A stretch of 9,577 nucleotides of DNA from an uncultured Planctomycetaceae bacterium (GCA_903885855.1 CAISKG010000091.1:1-9577), one strand, 5' to 3'; shown: positions 1-6,734, counted from the stretch's first letter. Notes: a model not told the origin generated them from the sequence alone. Numbers and translations: made by a program.

Positions 1-339
1 CGCCTCCAGCAGCCGCAGCGCCCCCACGGCGGTGACGTCGGCGGTGTAGGCGGGCTGGTCGAAGCTGACGCGCACGTGGCTCTGCGCGGCGAGGTTGTAG
101 ACCTCGTGCGGACGGATCTGGCGGATGAGGCGCACCAGGCCGTTGCCGTCGGAGAGGTCGCCGTAGTGGAGGTGGACGGCGGGATGCTCGCCGCCGATGA
201 GGTGCTCGATGCGCTCCGTGCCGAAGGTGCTCGAACGGCGCCGCAGGCCGTGGACGGCGTACCCCTTCGCCAGGAGCAGTTCGGCCAGGTAGGACCCGTC
301 CTGACCGGTGATGCCTGTGATCAACGCACGCCGCTGCAT
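1..339 (-). CDS. gmd: GDP-mannose 4,6-dehydratase, N-terminal part (runs off the left edge)
   Basis: The first 113 residues are visible; the gene continues beyond base 1. The family is an NADP-dependent short-chain dehydrogenase of the extended type that converts GDP-D-mannose to GDP-4-keto-6-deoxy-D-mannose in the cytosol, the first step to GDP-L-fucose, GDP-D-rhamnose and related sugars. Seen here: the Rossmann GxxGxxG motif as TGITGQDGSYLAE (residues 8-20), the Gmd-typical RRRSSTFGTERIEH stretch (33-46) whose Arg/Ser residues bind the NADP phosphate, GDLSDGNGL (60-68) and NLAAQSHV (82-89). The ATG at 339 lies five bases after a GGGAGAG ribosome site. The catalytic triad lies outside the window. 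The upstream gene on the same strand is a GT4 glycosyltransferase, 161 bases away. RfbB-type dehydratases are the nearest alternative, but the TGQDGSYLAE and RRSSTFGTERIEH signatures point to Gmd. Confidence 0.95.
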   Translation of the reverse strand, partial: MQRRALITGITGQDGSYLAELLLAKGYAVHGLRRRSSTFGTERIEHLIGGEHPAVHLHYGDLSDGNGLVRLIRQIRPHEVYNLAAQSHVRVSFDQPAYTADVTAVGALRLLEA

Positions 340-366
340 CGAGACTCTCCCGTGCCGTCCCTCCGG

Positions 367-384
367 ACCGCCCTCCTGGGCGGT
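367..384 (-). other. GC hairpin in the gmd leader
   Basis: A perfect inverted repeat, ACCGCCC-TCCT-GGGCGGT, has a 7-base-pair stem and a 4-base loop. It lies 28 bases upstream of the gmd ATG and downstream of the candidate gmd promoter, so it would fall in the 5' untranslated leader. No T-run follows on the minus strand, so it does not look like a canonical intrinsic terminator. It could stabilise the message, attenuate read-through from the upstream glycosyltransferase gene, or be a chance product of high GC. Confidence 0.4.
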
Positions 385-432
385 GGCCGGCGCTGCCGGT
401 CCCCGACGGCTGGTGGGGGATCCGGGCGGCGG

Positions 433-461
433 ACGGTAGCAGGTGCCACCGCCCCCCCCAA
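433..461 (-). promoter_or_regulatory. Candidate sigma70-like promoter for gmd
   Basis: On the minus strand, TTGGGG (456-461) is followed by a 17-base spacer and TACCGT (433-438), which keeps the T, A and final T of the -10 consensus. The predicted start near 426 gives a leader of about 87 bases that contains the 367-384 hairpin. It lies in the 161-base gap between the GT4 gene and gmd, so gmd may be transcribed independently of its upstream neighbour. It is a pattern match only. Confidence 0.35.
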
Positions 462-500
462 CACCATTTCCCGCGTGCCCGCGGCCGCCCGGCGTGGGGG

Positions 501-1643
501 TCAGGCGCTCTTCCGGGCGGCGGGGGGAACGAGCGCCGCGTAGACGTCGGCGTAGCCGCGGGCCATGCGCCGCCAGGAAAAACCGGCGGCGTGGGCCCGG
601 GCGGCCTCGGCGAGGTGCGGCTGGGCCTCCCGGCGGGCCAGCCCCGCGCGCACGACCGCCGCCATCGCCGCCCCCTCGAAGACGTCGAGGAATTCGCCGT
701 GCCCCCCCGACACCTCCGGCAGGCTCGTGCGCCGCGAGAGGAACACCGGCCGGCCGGCGAGCATCGCCTCGAGGACCGGGAAGCCGAAGCCCTCGGTGAG
801 CGACGGGAAGAGGAAGGCCTCGCAGTGCTCGTAGAGCCACTGCCGGTCGCCGTCGGAGACCTCCCCCGGCATCACCACCCGCTCCCGGAGACCGCGGGCC
901 GCGATCTCCCCCTCCAGGAAGGCGCCGTAGGGGGTGGACTTCTTCCCGGCGATCACCAGCCGCGGCCCCGGCAGGTGCCCGAGGAGGTCGAGGAGGACGT
1001 GGAAATTCTTGTGCGGCAGGCAGTTTCCCACCGTGAACAGGAACGGCCCGGGGGGCAGGAACGCCGGTCGCTCTGGCGCGGCCCGGGGGGGCTCGGGAAC
1101 CCCCAGGGGCACGACGTGCACCGGCTTGCCGCGCAGGTCGACGTGGCGCGCGACGTCGTCGGCCACGAATCGCGAGTCGGTGACCACGACCGCCGCCCGG
1201 TCGACCTTGCGCTGGATGTCGGCGAGCTTGCGCGCGGGCGTTTCGCCCGGGGCCTCGTGGAGGAAATTGAGGTCGTGGATCGTGAGCACCACCGGCACGC
1301 GCGGATCGAGGGGCAGGTAGCGCGACATCTGGTTGGTGACGTGCCACGCCGCGAAGGCCGGGGGCCCGAGGACCGGGCGCACCAGCGGCCGGTAGAAGCG
1401 CTGCAGCGCCTCCTTCCTCCAGGGCGCGACGCCGATCCGCGCGGCGCCCGCGAAGCGCTCGGCGGCGCCGTCGGGGAGGAAGAGCACCGGCTCGAAGCGC
1501 TCGTCGGCGAGGGCGAGGATCTCGTGCCCCAGATGGAGGGAGAAGCGCCCCAGGCCGCAGTTGATGTGGCGCAGCTTCTCGAGGTCGATCACCACGCGCG
1601 GCACGCCGGGGCGGGAGGATGACGACGGCGGCGGGGACGGCAT
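501..1643 (-). CDS. GT4-type glycosyltransferase (GT-B fold)
   Basis: This 380-residue protein fits the retaining GT4 / glycosyl transferases group 1 family, which transfers a sugar from a nucleotide donor to a growing glycan at the cytoplasmic face of the membrane. The N-terminal acceptor domain begins around PRVVID (15-20) with a GLGRFSLHL loop (30-38), and TIHDLNFLHE (121-130) is typical of mannosyl- or rhamnosyl-transferase-like members. The C-terminal domain has the donor-phosphate motif VGNCLPHKNFH (205-215) and the EX7E motif within PSLTEGFGFPVLEAM (280-294; E284 and E292). No signal peptide or membrane segment is evident. The first 13 residues are a Pro/Ser-rich tail; I kept the ATG at 1643 because a GGAG lies seven bases upstream, whereas the GTG at residue 14 has no ribosome site. 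Donor and acceptor cannot be deduced. Neighbouring gmd and rfb genes suggest a GDP- or dTDP-deoxyhexose or mannose donor. Confidence 0.9.
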   Translation of the reverse strand: MPSPPPSSSSRPGVPRVVIDLEKLRHINCGLGRFSLHLGHEILALADERFEPVLFLPDGAAERFAGAARIGVAPWRKEALQRFYRPLVRPVLGPPAFAAWHVTNQMSRYLPLDPRVPVVLTIHDLNFLHEAPGETPARKLADIQRKVDRAAVVVTDSRFVADDVARHVDLRGKPVHVVPLGVPEPPRAAPERPAFLPPGPFLFTVGNCLPHKNFHVLLDLLGHLPGPRLVIAGKKSTPYGAFLEGEIAARGLRERVVMPGEVSDGDRQWLYEHCEAFLFPSLTEGFGFPVLEAMLAGRPVFLSRRTSLPEVSGGHGEFLDVFEGAAMAAVVRAGLARREAQPHLAEAARAHAAGFSWRRMARGYADVYAALVPPAARKSA

Positions 1644-1761
1644 GGGAGGACTCCGGCCCGCATCTTGGCGGGAGCGGGGCGGATCTCAAAGACGGGTTCC
1701 CGCGGCGACCGGCCGCGCGCCCGAGCCCCCTGGAAAATGGGAGAAACCGGGCAAGCCGAGG

Positions 1762-1791
1762 TTGCCGCCGGGGGCCGCGGCAGGCTACAGA
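1762..1791 (+). promoter_or_regulatory. Weak candidate promoter for rfbB
   Basis: The 203-base divergent gap between the GT4 gene and rfbB contains TTGCCG (1762-1767), an 18-base spacer and TACAGA (1786-1791). The predicted start near 1798 gives a leader of roughly 50 bases. The -35 is reasonable but the -10 matches the consensus at only three positions. The GCTAC preceding core also occurs in the candidate gmd promoter. Nothing else gene-like is visible in 1644-1846. Confidence 0.25.
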
Positions 1792-1807
1792 GGCGGGGTG
1801 GGAGCAT

Positions 1808-1826
1808 CCCCGGCCCGGGCCCGGGG
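1808..1826 (+). other. GC inverted repeat just upstream of the rfbB ribosome site
   Basis: CCCCGG (1808-1813) and CCGGGG (1821-1826) form a perfect 6-base-pair stem around CCCGGGC, which is itself nearly self-complementary. The repeat ends one base before the GGAGGG (1828-1833), the only good Shine-Dalgarno match for rfbB, which sits 13 bases from the ATG. Folding there could hinder or position ribosomes. It may be no more than high-GC chance. Confidence 0.3.
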
Positions 1827-1846
1827 CGGAGGGCAGCGACGCGATC

Positions 1847-2917
1847 ATGGAACCGATCCTCGTCACCGGCGGCGCGGGCTTCATCGGCGGCGAGTTCGTG
1901 CGCCGCTGGATCGCGGAGGAAGGGGGCCCGGTCGTCAACCTCGACGTCCTCTCCTACGCCGGCAACCCCGACTCGCTGGCCTGCCTGGCGGGCGATCCGC
2001 GCCACCTTCTGGTGGTGGGGGACATCGGCGACGCGGCGCTGGTGCGCCGGCTCCTGGCCGAGCACCGACCGCGCTGCGTGGTCAATTTCGCCGCCGAGAG
2101 CCACGTCGACCGCTCGATCGACGGCCCCGCGGCGTTCGTGCAGACCAACGTCCTGGGCACCTTCCGGCTCCTCGAGGAGACCTTGCGCCACTGGAAGGCG
2201 CTCGAGGGCGACGCCCGCGACGCCTTCCGCTTCCTCCACGTCTCCACCGACGAGGTCTACGGGTCGCTCGGGCCCACCGGGGCCTTTACCGAGACCACCC
2301 CCTACGCCCCCAACTCCCCCTACTCGGCCACCAAGGCGGCCAGCGACCACCTGGTGCGCGCCTACCACCACACCTACGGCCTGCCGACGCTGACCACCAA
2401 CTGCTCCAACAACTACGGCCCCTTCCAATTCCCGGAGAAGCTCGTCCCGCTGATGATCCTCAACTGCCTCGCCGGGAAGCCGCTGCCGGTGTACGGCGAC
2501 GGCGGGCAGGTGCGCGACTGGCTCTACGTGACCGACCACTGCCGCGCCATCCGCGCGGTGCTCCGCGGGGGCCGCGTCGGGGAGGTGTACAACGTCGGCG
2601 GGGCCTGCGAGCGCACGAACCTGGAGGTGGTGCGCGAGATCTGCCGGATCGTCGATCGCCTGCGCCCCGGGCTCCCGCACGCCCCGTGCGAATCGCTCAT
2701 CACCTCCGTGGCCGACCGCCCCGGCCACGACCGCCGCTACGCGATCGACTTCTCGAAGATCGAGCGCGAGCTCGGCTGGCGGCCGGAGGAGACCTTCGCC
2801 AGCGGGCTCGAGCGCACCGTGGCCTGGTATCTGGCCAACGCCCCGTGGGTGGAGCGCGTCACCAGCGGCGGCTACCGTCAGGAGCGCCTCGGGCTCTCCG
2901 CCCCGGCGGCGAGATAG
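1847..2917 (+). CDS. rfbB: dTDP-glucose 4,6-dehydratase
   Basis: RfbB/RmlB is a cytosolic NAD-dependent extended short-chain dehydrogenase that converts dTDP-D-glucose to dTDP-4-keto-6-deoxy-D-glucose, step two of dTDP-L-rhamnose synthesis. The 356-residue length matches the family. Visible motifs are the NAD-binding GGAGFIG (8-14), NFAAESHVDRSI (80-91), the catalytic Thr-Asp-Glu of STDEVYG (T134, D135, E136), the YxxxK pair in YSATK (Y159, K163), NCSNNYGPFQFPEKL and DWLYVTDHC, all close to characterised RmlB proteins. The frame stays open upstream to 1619, but the ATG at 1847 puts the Rossmann motif at the usual position and has a GGAGGG 13 bases before it. The gene stands alone on the plus strand while rfbC, rfbA and rfbD are on the minus strand; its last 40 bases overlap the end of rfbD tail to tail. 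Confidence 0.97.
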   Translation: MEPILVTGGAGFIGGEFVRRWIAEEGGPVVNLDVLSYAGNPDSLACLAGDPRHLLVVGDIGDAALVRRLLAEHRPRCVVNFAAESHVDRSIDGPAAFVQTNVLGTFRLLEETLRHWKALEGDARDAFRFLHVSTDEVYGSLGPTGAFTETTPYAPNSPYSATKAASDHLVRAYHHTYGLPTLTTNCSNNYGPFQFPEKLVPLMILNCLAGKPLPVYGDGGQVRDWLYVTDHCRAIRAVLRGGRVGEVYNVGGACERTNLEVVREICRIVDRLRPGLPHAPCESLITSVADRPGHDRRYAIDFSKIERELGWRPEETFASGLERTVAWYLANAPWVERVTSGGYRQERLGLSAPAAR

Positions 2918-3759
2918 TCGGCGATGCCGACCCGCCAGTCGGGGAGCGTGATCCCCGCCGCGGCCAGCCGGGAGCCGTCGAGGACGCTGTAGGCGGGGCG
3001 CGGGACGGGGCTCGGGTATTCCGCCGAGGTGATGGGCACGACGCGTGTCGGCAGGCCCGCACGGCGGAAGAGTTCCGTGGCGAAGCCGTGCCAGGTCGTC
3101 GCCCCGGCGTTGGTGACGTGGAAGGTGCCCGGCAGGCCCGTGGCCAGCAGCTCGAGGATCGCCGCGGCGACGTGGGGGACGTGGCTCGGCGTGCAGTGCT
3201 GGTCGGCGACGACGCGCACCTCCTCCCGGTCGCGCGCGAGCACGAGCATGGTGTCGGCGAAGTTGCGCCCGCGCACCGGGCCCTCCGCGCCGGCGGCGTA
3301 GAGCCCGCAGGTGCGCACCACCTGGTGCCGCTCCCAGCCGCGGGCCGCCTCCTCGCCGGCGAGCTTGCTCGCGGCGTACACCCCGCGCGGGGCGGGGAGG
3401 TCGTCCTCGCGCCACGGCACGCGCCGGCCGCCGTCGCCCCCGAAGACGTAGTCGGTGCTCACCTGCACGAGCCAGGCGCCGGTCTCGCGGCAGGCGGCCG
3501 CCAGATGGGCGACGGCCTGTTCGTTCGCCGCGCGGCAGGCGGCCGGCTCGGTCTCGGCACGGTCGACCGCCGTCCAGGCGGCGCAGTTGATGACCGCCGC
3601 GGGGCGGGCGGCACGGATGCAGTCGCGCACGGCCGCGCCGTCGGTGACGTCGAGGCGCGCCCGCGGCAGGGGCAGGGCGTCGTCACGCAGCGCGGCGGCC
3701 AGGCAGCGGCCGAGTTGCCCCGACGACCCCGTGATCAGCGTCTTCCCGCTCCATCCCAT
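2878..3759 (-). CDS. rfbD: dTDP-4-dehydrorhamnose reductase
   Basis: RfbD/RmlD reduces dTDP-4-keto-L-rhamnose to dTDP-L-rhamnose with NAD(P)H, the last step of the pathway. The 293 residues match the family length. Visible features are the Rossmann motif ITGSSGQLG (9-17), NCAAWTAVDRAE (58-69), the STDYVFGG segment (101-108) carrying the catalytic Ser/Thr, the YxxxK pair (Y128, K132) in YAASKLAGE, a conserved NFADTML (166-172) and RPAYSVLD (254-261), equivalent to the usual RPANSxLD. The ATG at 3759 is six bases after a GGGGGGGA stretch that probably serves as ribosome site. The first 77 bases lie inside the rfbA reading frame, suggesting translational coupling. The last 40 bases lie opposite the end of rfbB. 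Confidence 0.95.
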   Translation of the reverse strand: MGWSGKTLITGSSGQLGRCLAAALRDDALPLPRARLDVTDGAAVRDCIRAARPAAVINCAAWTAVDRAETEPAACRAANEQAVAHLAAACRETGAWLVQVSTDYVFGGDGGRRVPWREDDLPAPRGVYAASKLAGEEAARGWERHQVVRTCGLYAAGAEGPVRGRNFADTMLVLARDREEVRVVADQHCTPSHVPHVAAAILELLATGLPGTFHVTNAGATTWHGFATELFRRAGLPTRVVPITSAEYPSPVPRPAYSVLDGSRLAAAGITLPDWRVGIADYLAAGAESPRRS

Positions 3760-4699
3760 GCGCCGTCCCCCCCTGCGGCTCCTCGGCGGCGATCTGCACC
3801 AGATAGCGCCCGTAGTCGTTGTTCATGCGCCGGCCCGCCGCGGCCAGGTCGTCGCGCGAGAGCCATCCCATGCGCAGCGCGATCTCCTCCAGACAGGCGA
3901 TCTTCAGCCCCTGCCGCTCCTGGATCGTCTGCACGAAGGCCGCGGCCTGCATCAGCGCGTCGGGGGTGCCGGTGTCGAGCCAGGCGAAGCCGCGGCCGAG
4001 AACCTCGACCCCCAGCGCGCCCCGCTCCAGGTAGGCCCGGTTGAGGTCGGTGATCTCGAGCTCGCCGCGCGGGCTCGGCCGCAGCCCGGCGGCGATGTCG
4101 GCGACGTCGGCGTCGTAGAAGTAGAGGCCGGGCACGGCGAAGGGGCTGCGCGGCTGGCGCGGCTTCTCCTCGAGCGACACCGCCCTGCCGGCCGCGTCGA
4201 ACTCGACCACCCCGAAGCGCTCCGGATCGCGCACGGCGTAGGCGAAGATCGTGGCACCGTCGTCGCGGGCCGCGGTGCGGTGGAGGATCTCCTGGAAGCC
4301 GTGGCCGTAGAAGACGTTGTCGCCCAGGACGAGCGCGGCGCGGGAGCCGTCGAGGAAGTCGCGGCCGATGACGAACGCCTGCGCGAGCCCCTCCGGCCGC
4401 GGCTGCTCGGCGTACGCGAGGTTCACCCCGAATGACGAGCCGTCGCCGAGGAGGCGGCGGAAGTGGGGCAGGTCGTGGGGCGTGGAGATGAGGAGGATGT
4501 CGCGGATCCCGGCCAGGAGCAGCACCGACAGCGGGTAGTAGACCATCGGCTTGTCGTACACCGGCAGCAGCTGCTTCGAGATCGCCAGCGTCATCGGATG
4601 GAGGCGCGTGCCGGCGCCGCCGGCCAGCACGATGCCCTTGAGCGGCCGGCGGGGCTCGGCGGCGACGACGCGCGGGAACGGATCGTGGTGCGGGGTCAT
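3683..4699 (-). CDS. rfbA: Glucose-1-phosphate thymidylyltransferase with extended ends
   Basis: RfbA/RmlA joins glucose-1-phosphate and dTTP to give dTDP-glucose, the entry step of dTDP-rhamnose synthesis. Seen: the nucleotide-binding signature GGAGTRLHPMT (27-37), SKQLLPVYDKPMVYYPL (41-57), the metal-binding Asp in GDNVFYG (126-132), EEKP (177-180), GLYFYD (191-196), ELEITDLN (213-220) and WLDTGT (240-245), ending in the family's usual NNDYGRYLVQI near residue 302. At 338 residues it is about 45 longer than typical RmlA. There are some 20 extra residues before LKGIVLAGG, where the Leu codon cannot start translation, and about 33 extra residues after the normal end that run across the rfbD start. 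The ATG at 4699 has only a weak ribosome site. It lies 43 bases after the expected rfbC stop. As sequenced, its frame is also continuous with the first part of rfbC. Confidence 0.95.
   Translation of the reverse strand: MTPHHDPFPRVVAAEPRRPLKGIVLAGGAGTRLHPMTLAISKQLLPVYDKPMVYYPLSVLLLAGIRDILLISTPHDLPHFRRLLGDGSSFGVNLAYAEQPRPEGLAQAFVIGRDFLDGSRAALVLGDNVFYGHGFQEILHRTAARDDGATIFAYAVRDPERFGVVEFDAAGRAVSLEEKPRQPRSPFAVPGLYFYDADVADIAAGLRPSPRGELEITDLNRAYLERGALGVEVLGRGFAWLDTGTPDALMQAAAFVQTIQERQGLKIACLEEIALRMGWLSRDDLAAAGRRMNNDYGRYLVQIAAEEPQGGTAHGMEREDADHGVVGATRPLPGRRAA
3767..3773 (-). repeat. Seven-G homopolymer in the rfbA/rfbD overlap
   Basis: Seven consecutive G on the minus strand sit six bases after the last usual RfbA codons and just upstream of the rfbD ATG, where they also form part of its likely ribosome site. 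Because the rfbD frame is +1 relative to rfbA, a six-G message would join RfbA in frame to RfbD at its initiating Met. An eight-G message would end RfbA about a dozen codons later. Homopolymers of this length are prone to polymerase slippage and sequencing error. Confidence 0.6.
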
Positions 4700-4742
4700 G
4701 GCGGGTCCGGCGGGGGAAGCGGGGATCGGCGGTGCGCGGGCG

Positions 4743-5266
4743 TCAGGCGGCGTGCGCGTCGCCGGCCGCGGGGATGCGGAAGGGGGAGTCGGGGTCGTGC
4801 TCGTGGCGGATCTCGTCGACCGGCTGGGTCTTCCCGGCCCGGCGTAGAGCCGATTGGGGGCGTTGAACACCCACCCCGGCACGGCGCCGCAGTTGCGGTA
4901 GGCGTGGACGACCCCCGGCGGGATCGTCACGGCGCAGGCATTCGACTGCCCGCACACCGTGCGCGTGTGGGCGCCGAAGGTGGGCGACGCCGGGCGCGCG
5001 TCCCAGAGGAGGAGCTCGAAGTCGCCGGGCCCGATGAAGGCGAAGTAGTCGGTCTGGTCGACGTGCTCGTGCGGCCCGCGCGCGACGCCGGGGAGGGTCT
5101 GGCTGACGTAGGCCATGGCGGGGTGGATCTCCGGCGCGAGTTCGTCGACGCGGAAGAGCTCGACGAGCCAGCCCCGGGCATCGCCGTGGCGGCCGAGCGT
5201 CCGGCAGGTGACGCCGTCGATGGCGGCGGGGTCGGAGGCGGTCGAGCGGATCTGGAAGGGGCGCAT
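4743..5266 (-). CDS. rfbC: dTDP-4-dehydrorhamnose 3,5-epimerase-like protein with an apparent frameshift
   Basis: This cupin-fold protein of the RmlC/dTDP-sugar isomerase family would epimerise C3 and C5 of dTDP-4-keto-6-deoxyglucose, step three of dTDP-rhamnose synthesis. From the ATG at 5266 the frame encodes 143 clear residues: GDARGWLVELFRV (28-40), RGPHEH (63-68; the R-G-x-H pattern carries the RmlC base His, here H66), FELLLWDARPASPTFG (83-98), PPGVVHAYRN (116-125) and NAPNRLYAG (135-143). After Gly143 the match moves to another frame, GKTQPVDEIRHEHDPDSPF and on to a TGA at 4743. Restoring one base gives 174 residues, normal for the family. Without it the frame enters rfbA. The sequence is divergent from enteric RmlC, so exact sugar specificity is inferred from the rfbA/rfbD context. 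An AGGA lies some ten bases before the start. Confidence 0.85.
4833..4840 (-). other. Frameshift point in rfbC (one base short)
   Basis: On the minus strand, Gly143 (4840-4838) is followed by only CC (4837-4836) before GGG (4835-4833), which begins the conserved GKTQPVDEIRHEHD tail. A three-base codon is needed to join the two frames. The run GGGCCGGGAA is a likely site for loss of one G or C. No standard X-XXY-YYZ slippery heptamer is in frame here, so a real or artefactual single-base deletion fits better than programmed frameshifting. Confidence 0.8.
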
Positions 5267-5549
5267 GGGGGCGACGTCCTCGGGGTCGGTCGGCGCGGAG
5301 GGCTGCCGGGCCCACCGTGGGAGGCGGAAATACCCCGCCCGGCCCGCCGGGCACCAGACCGCTCGCGGCGCCCCACACGCCAGGGGGGCACCCGCAGCCG
5401 CCGCGGCGCGGGGCGCGGCGAACGGGGCAAGGTGGGGAAGGCACGCGGCGGCGGGCGCGGCAATCCAGGCCGAACATCCGGAATCTTCGAGCGCCCGCGA
5501 AGGATCGACCGATAAACGCGGTATTCGCGGAACAATCCCGGAGTCGCGC
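5267..5549. other. Divergent intergenic region between rfbC and the GT2 gene
   Basis: The 283 bases separate the minus-strand rfbC-rfbA-rfbD block from the plus-strand GT2/rgpF-like pair and must hold promoters for both unless transcription enters from outside. Most of it is very GC-rich. The only notable AT-richer patch is about 5509-5536, with GATAAA and CGCGGTATTCGCG (a 4-base inverted repeat around GTATT). I found no convincing -35/-10 pair on either strand. I see no protein-coding signal or RNA gene. Confidence 0.5.
5540..5543 (+). promoter_or_regulatory. Ribosome-binding site deciding the GT2 start
   Basis: GGAG lies six bases before the ATG at 5550. The frame is open far upstream, into the antisense of rfbC, so this site is the main reason to place the start at 5550. 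Confidence 0.6.
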
Positions 5550-6710
5550 ATGTTCTCCCGGCACCATCCCCCTTCGGCGCGCCACCGGCACCCGCGCGGG
5601 CTCCGCGCGGCCTCGCCTCGGGTCACCGGGGAACGGTTCTTCCTCGTCGGCGAATGGATCCATCCCGGCGACGAGGACGTGCCCTCGGGTCCGCGCGTGG
5701 TGGCGCACTCGCCCTCGCAGCGCCGGCCGATCGCCCCGCCTCCGACGGGACGGCGGCCGCTGTTCTCGGTGATGGTGCCCACCTTCGCCCCGGACGAGCG
5801 CCTGCGACGCACGCTCGAGGCGGTGCTCGCCCAGGCCCCCGGGCCGGAGGCGATGCAGATCGCGGTCGTCGACGACGCCACGCCGTCGATGGACATCGCC
5901 GCGTTCGTGCGCTCCATCGACGCCACCGGCAGGGTCGAGGTCCACCGCCACGCCCGCCGGGCCGGCATCGCCGGCAACTGGAACCGGGCCCTCGACGGCG
6001 CCCGCGGCCGCTACGTGCACCTGCTCCACCAGGACGACTACGTCCTGCCGGGGTTCTACGAGCGCATCGCCGCCGGGTTCCGCGCCGCCCCGACGGCGGG
6101 GATGGCGTTCTGCCGCAGCCGGATCGTCGACGGCCGCGACCGGCGCATCAAGACCACCTCCCGGCAGCGCTGGCTGCCCGGCGTGATCGGCTCCTGGCTG
6201 CCGCGGATCGCCGAACGGCAGCGCGTGCAGACGCCGGCGGCGGTGGTGGCACGGGCCGCCTACGAGCGCCTCGGCGGCTTCCGCGAGGATCTCTGCCACG
6301 CCCTCGACTGGGAGATGTGGGTCCGGATCGCCGCCACCTTCCCGGTGTGGTACGAGCCCCGCGCCCTGGCGGTCTACCGGCGCCACACCACCAACGAATC
6401 CAGCCGCCTCCTCACCAACGGCGCGGTGTGGCCCGATCTGCTGCAGGCCATCGAGCTCAACGCGCGGCGCCTGCCGGCCGGGCAACAGGATCGCATCCGC
6501 CTGCGGAGCGTGCGCTGGTACGCCGGCAGCGCCCTGCGGACCGCCGAGCAGCAGCTGGCGCGCGGCGAGCTCGACGCCGCCGGGCGGACCCTCGACCACC
6601 TCCCCGACTGGCTCCGCCACCTGCCGGCCGGCGGGGATGGCAGCCCGGTGCTGCGGCGCATCGGGAGGCTGCGCGACCGGCTCCGCACCGCGCGGCGCCG
6701 GGCGGCCTGA
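5550..6710 (+). CDS. GT2-family glycosyltransferase
   Basis: This 386-residue protein fits the inverting GT2 family (GT-A fold), which adds sugars to lipid-linked or polymer glycans at the cytoplasmic membrane face. The catalytic domain starts at LFSVMVPTF (71-79). It has the nucleotide-binding VVDDATPS (106-113), NWNRALDGARGRYVHLLHQDD (143-163) carrying the metal-binding D162/D163, a TPAAVVARAAYERLGGF acceptor-loop segment (228-244), ALDWEMWVRI (251-260) with the probable catalytic acidic residues, and YRRHTTNESS (276-285), which matches the usual YRxHxxNxS end. About 100 residues without family motifs follow, ending Arg-rich. No transmembrane segment is visible. The first 70 residues are an unusual Arg/His/Pro-rich extension before the fold. 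It is the first gene of a probable two-gene operon with the RgpF-like gene 24 bases downstream. Donor and acceptor are unknown; dTDP-rhamnose is plausible from context. Confidence 0.9.
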   Translation: MFSRHHPPSARHRHPRGLRAASPRVTGERFFLVGEWIHPGDEDVPSGPRVVAHSPSQRRPIAPPPTGRRPLFSVMVPTFAPDERLRRTLEAVLAQAPGPEAMQIAVVDDATPSMDIAAFVRSIDATGRVEVHRHARRAGIAGNWNRALDGARGRYVHLLHQDDYVLPGFYERIAAGFRAAPTAGMAFCRSRIVDGRDRRIKTTSRQRWLPGVIGSWLPRIAERQRVQTPAAVVARAAYERLGGFREDLCHALDWEMWVRIAATFPVWYEPRALAVYRRHTTNESSRLLTNGAVWPDLLQAIELNARRLPAGQQDRIRLRSVRWYAGSALRTAEQQLARGELDAAGRTLDHLPDWLRHLPAGGDGSPVLRRIGRLRDRLRTARRRAA

Positions 6711-6734
6711 TCGCGGGCGGCGGGAGTCGCTCGC

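Noticed and set aside
1661..1689. Possible minus-strand promoter TTGAGA-17-AAGATG for the GT4 gene
   Set aside because: The -10 is a poor match and the implied start would fall within or next to the ribosome site, leaving almost no leader.
1561..4044. A long plus-strand open frame across rfbB, rfbD and rfbA
   Set aside because: It is a shadow frame with Arg/Gly/Pro-rich composition and no family motif, while other frames encode clear enzymes.
5517..5533. CGCGGTATTCGCG as an operator in the divergent region
   Set aside because: The arms are only four bases of CGCG, which is expected often at this GC content; no second copy was seen.
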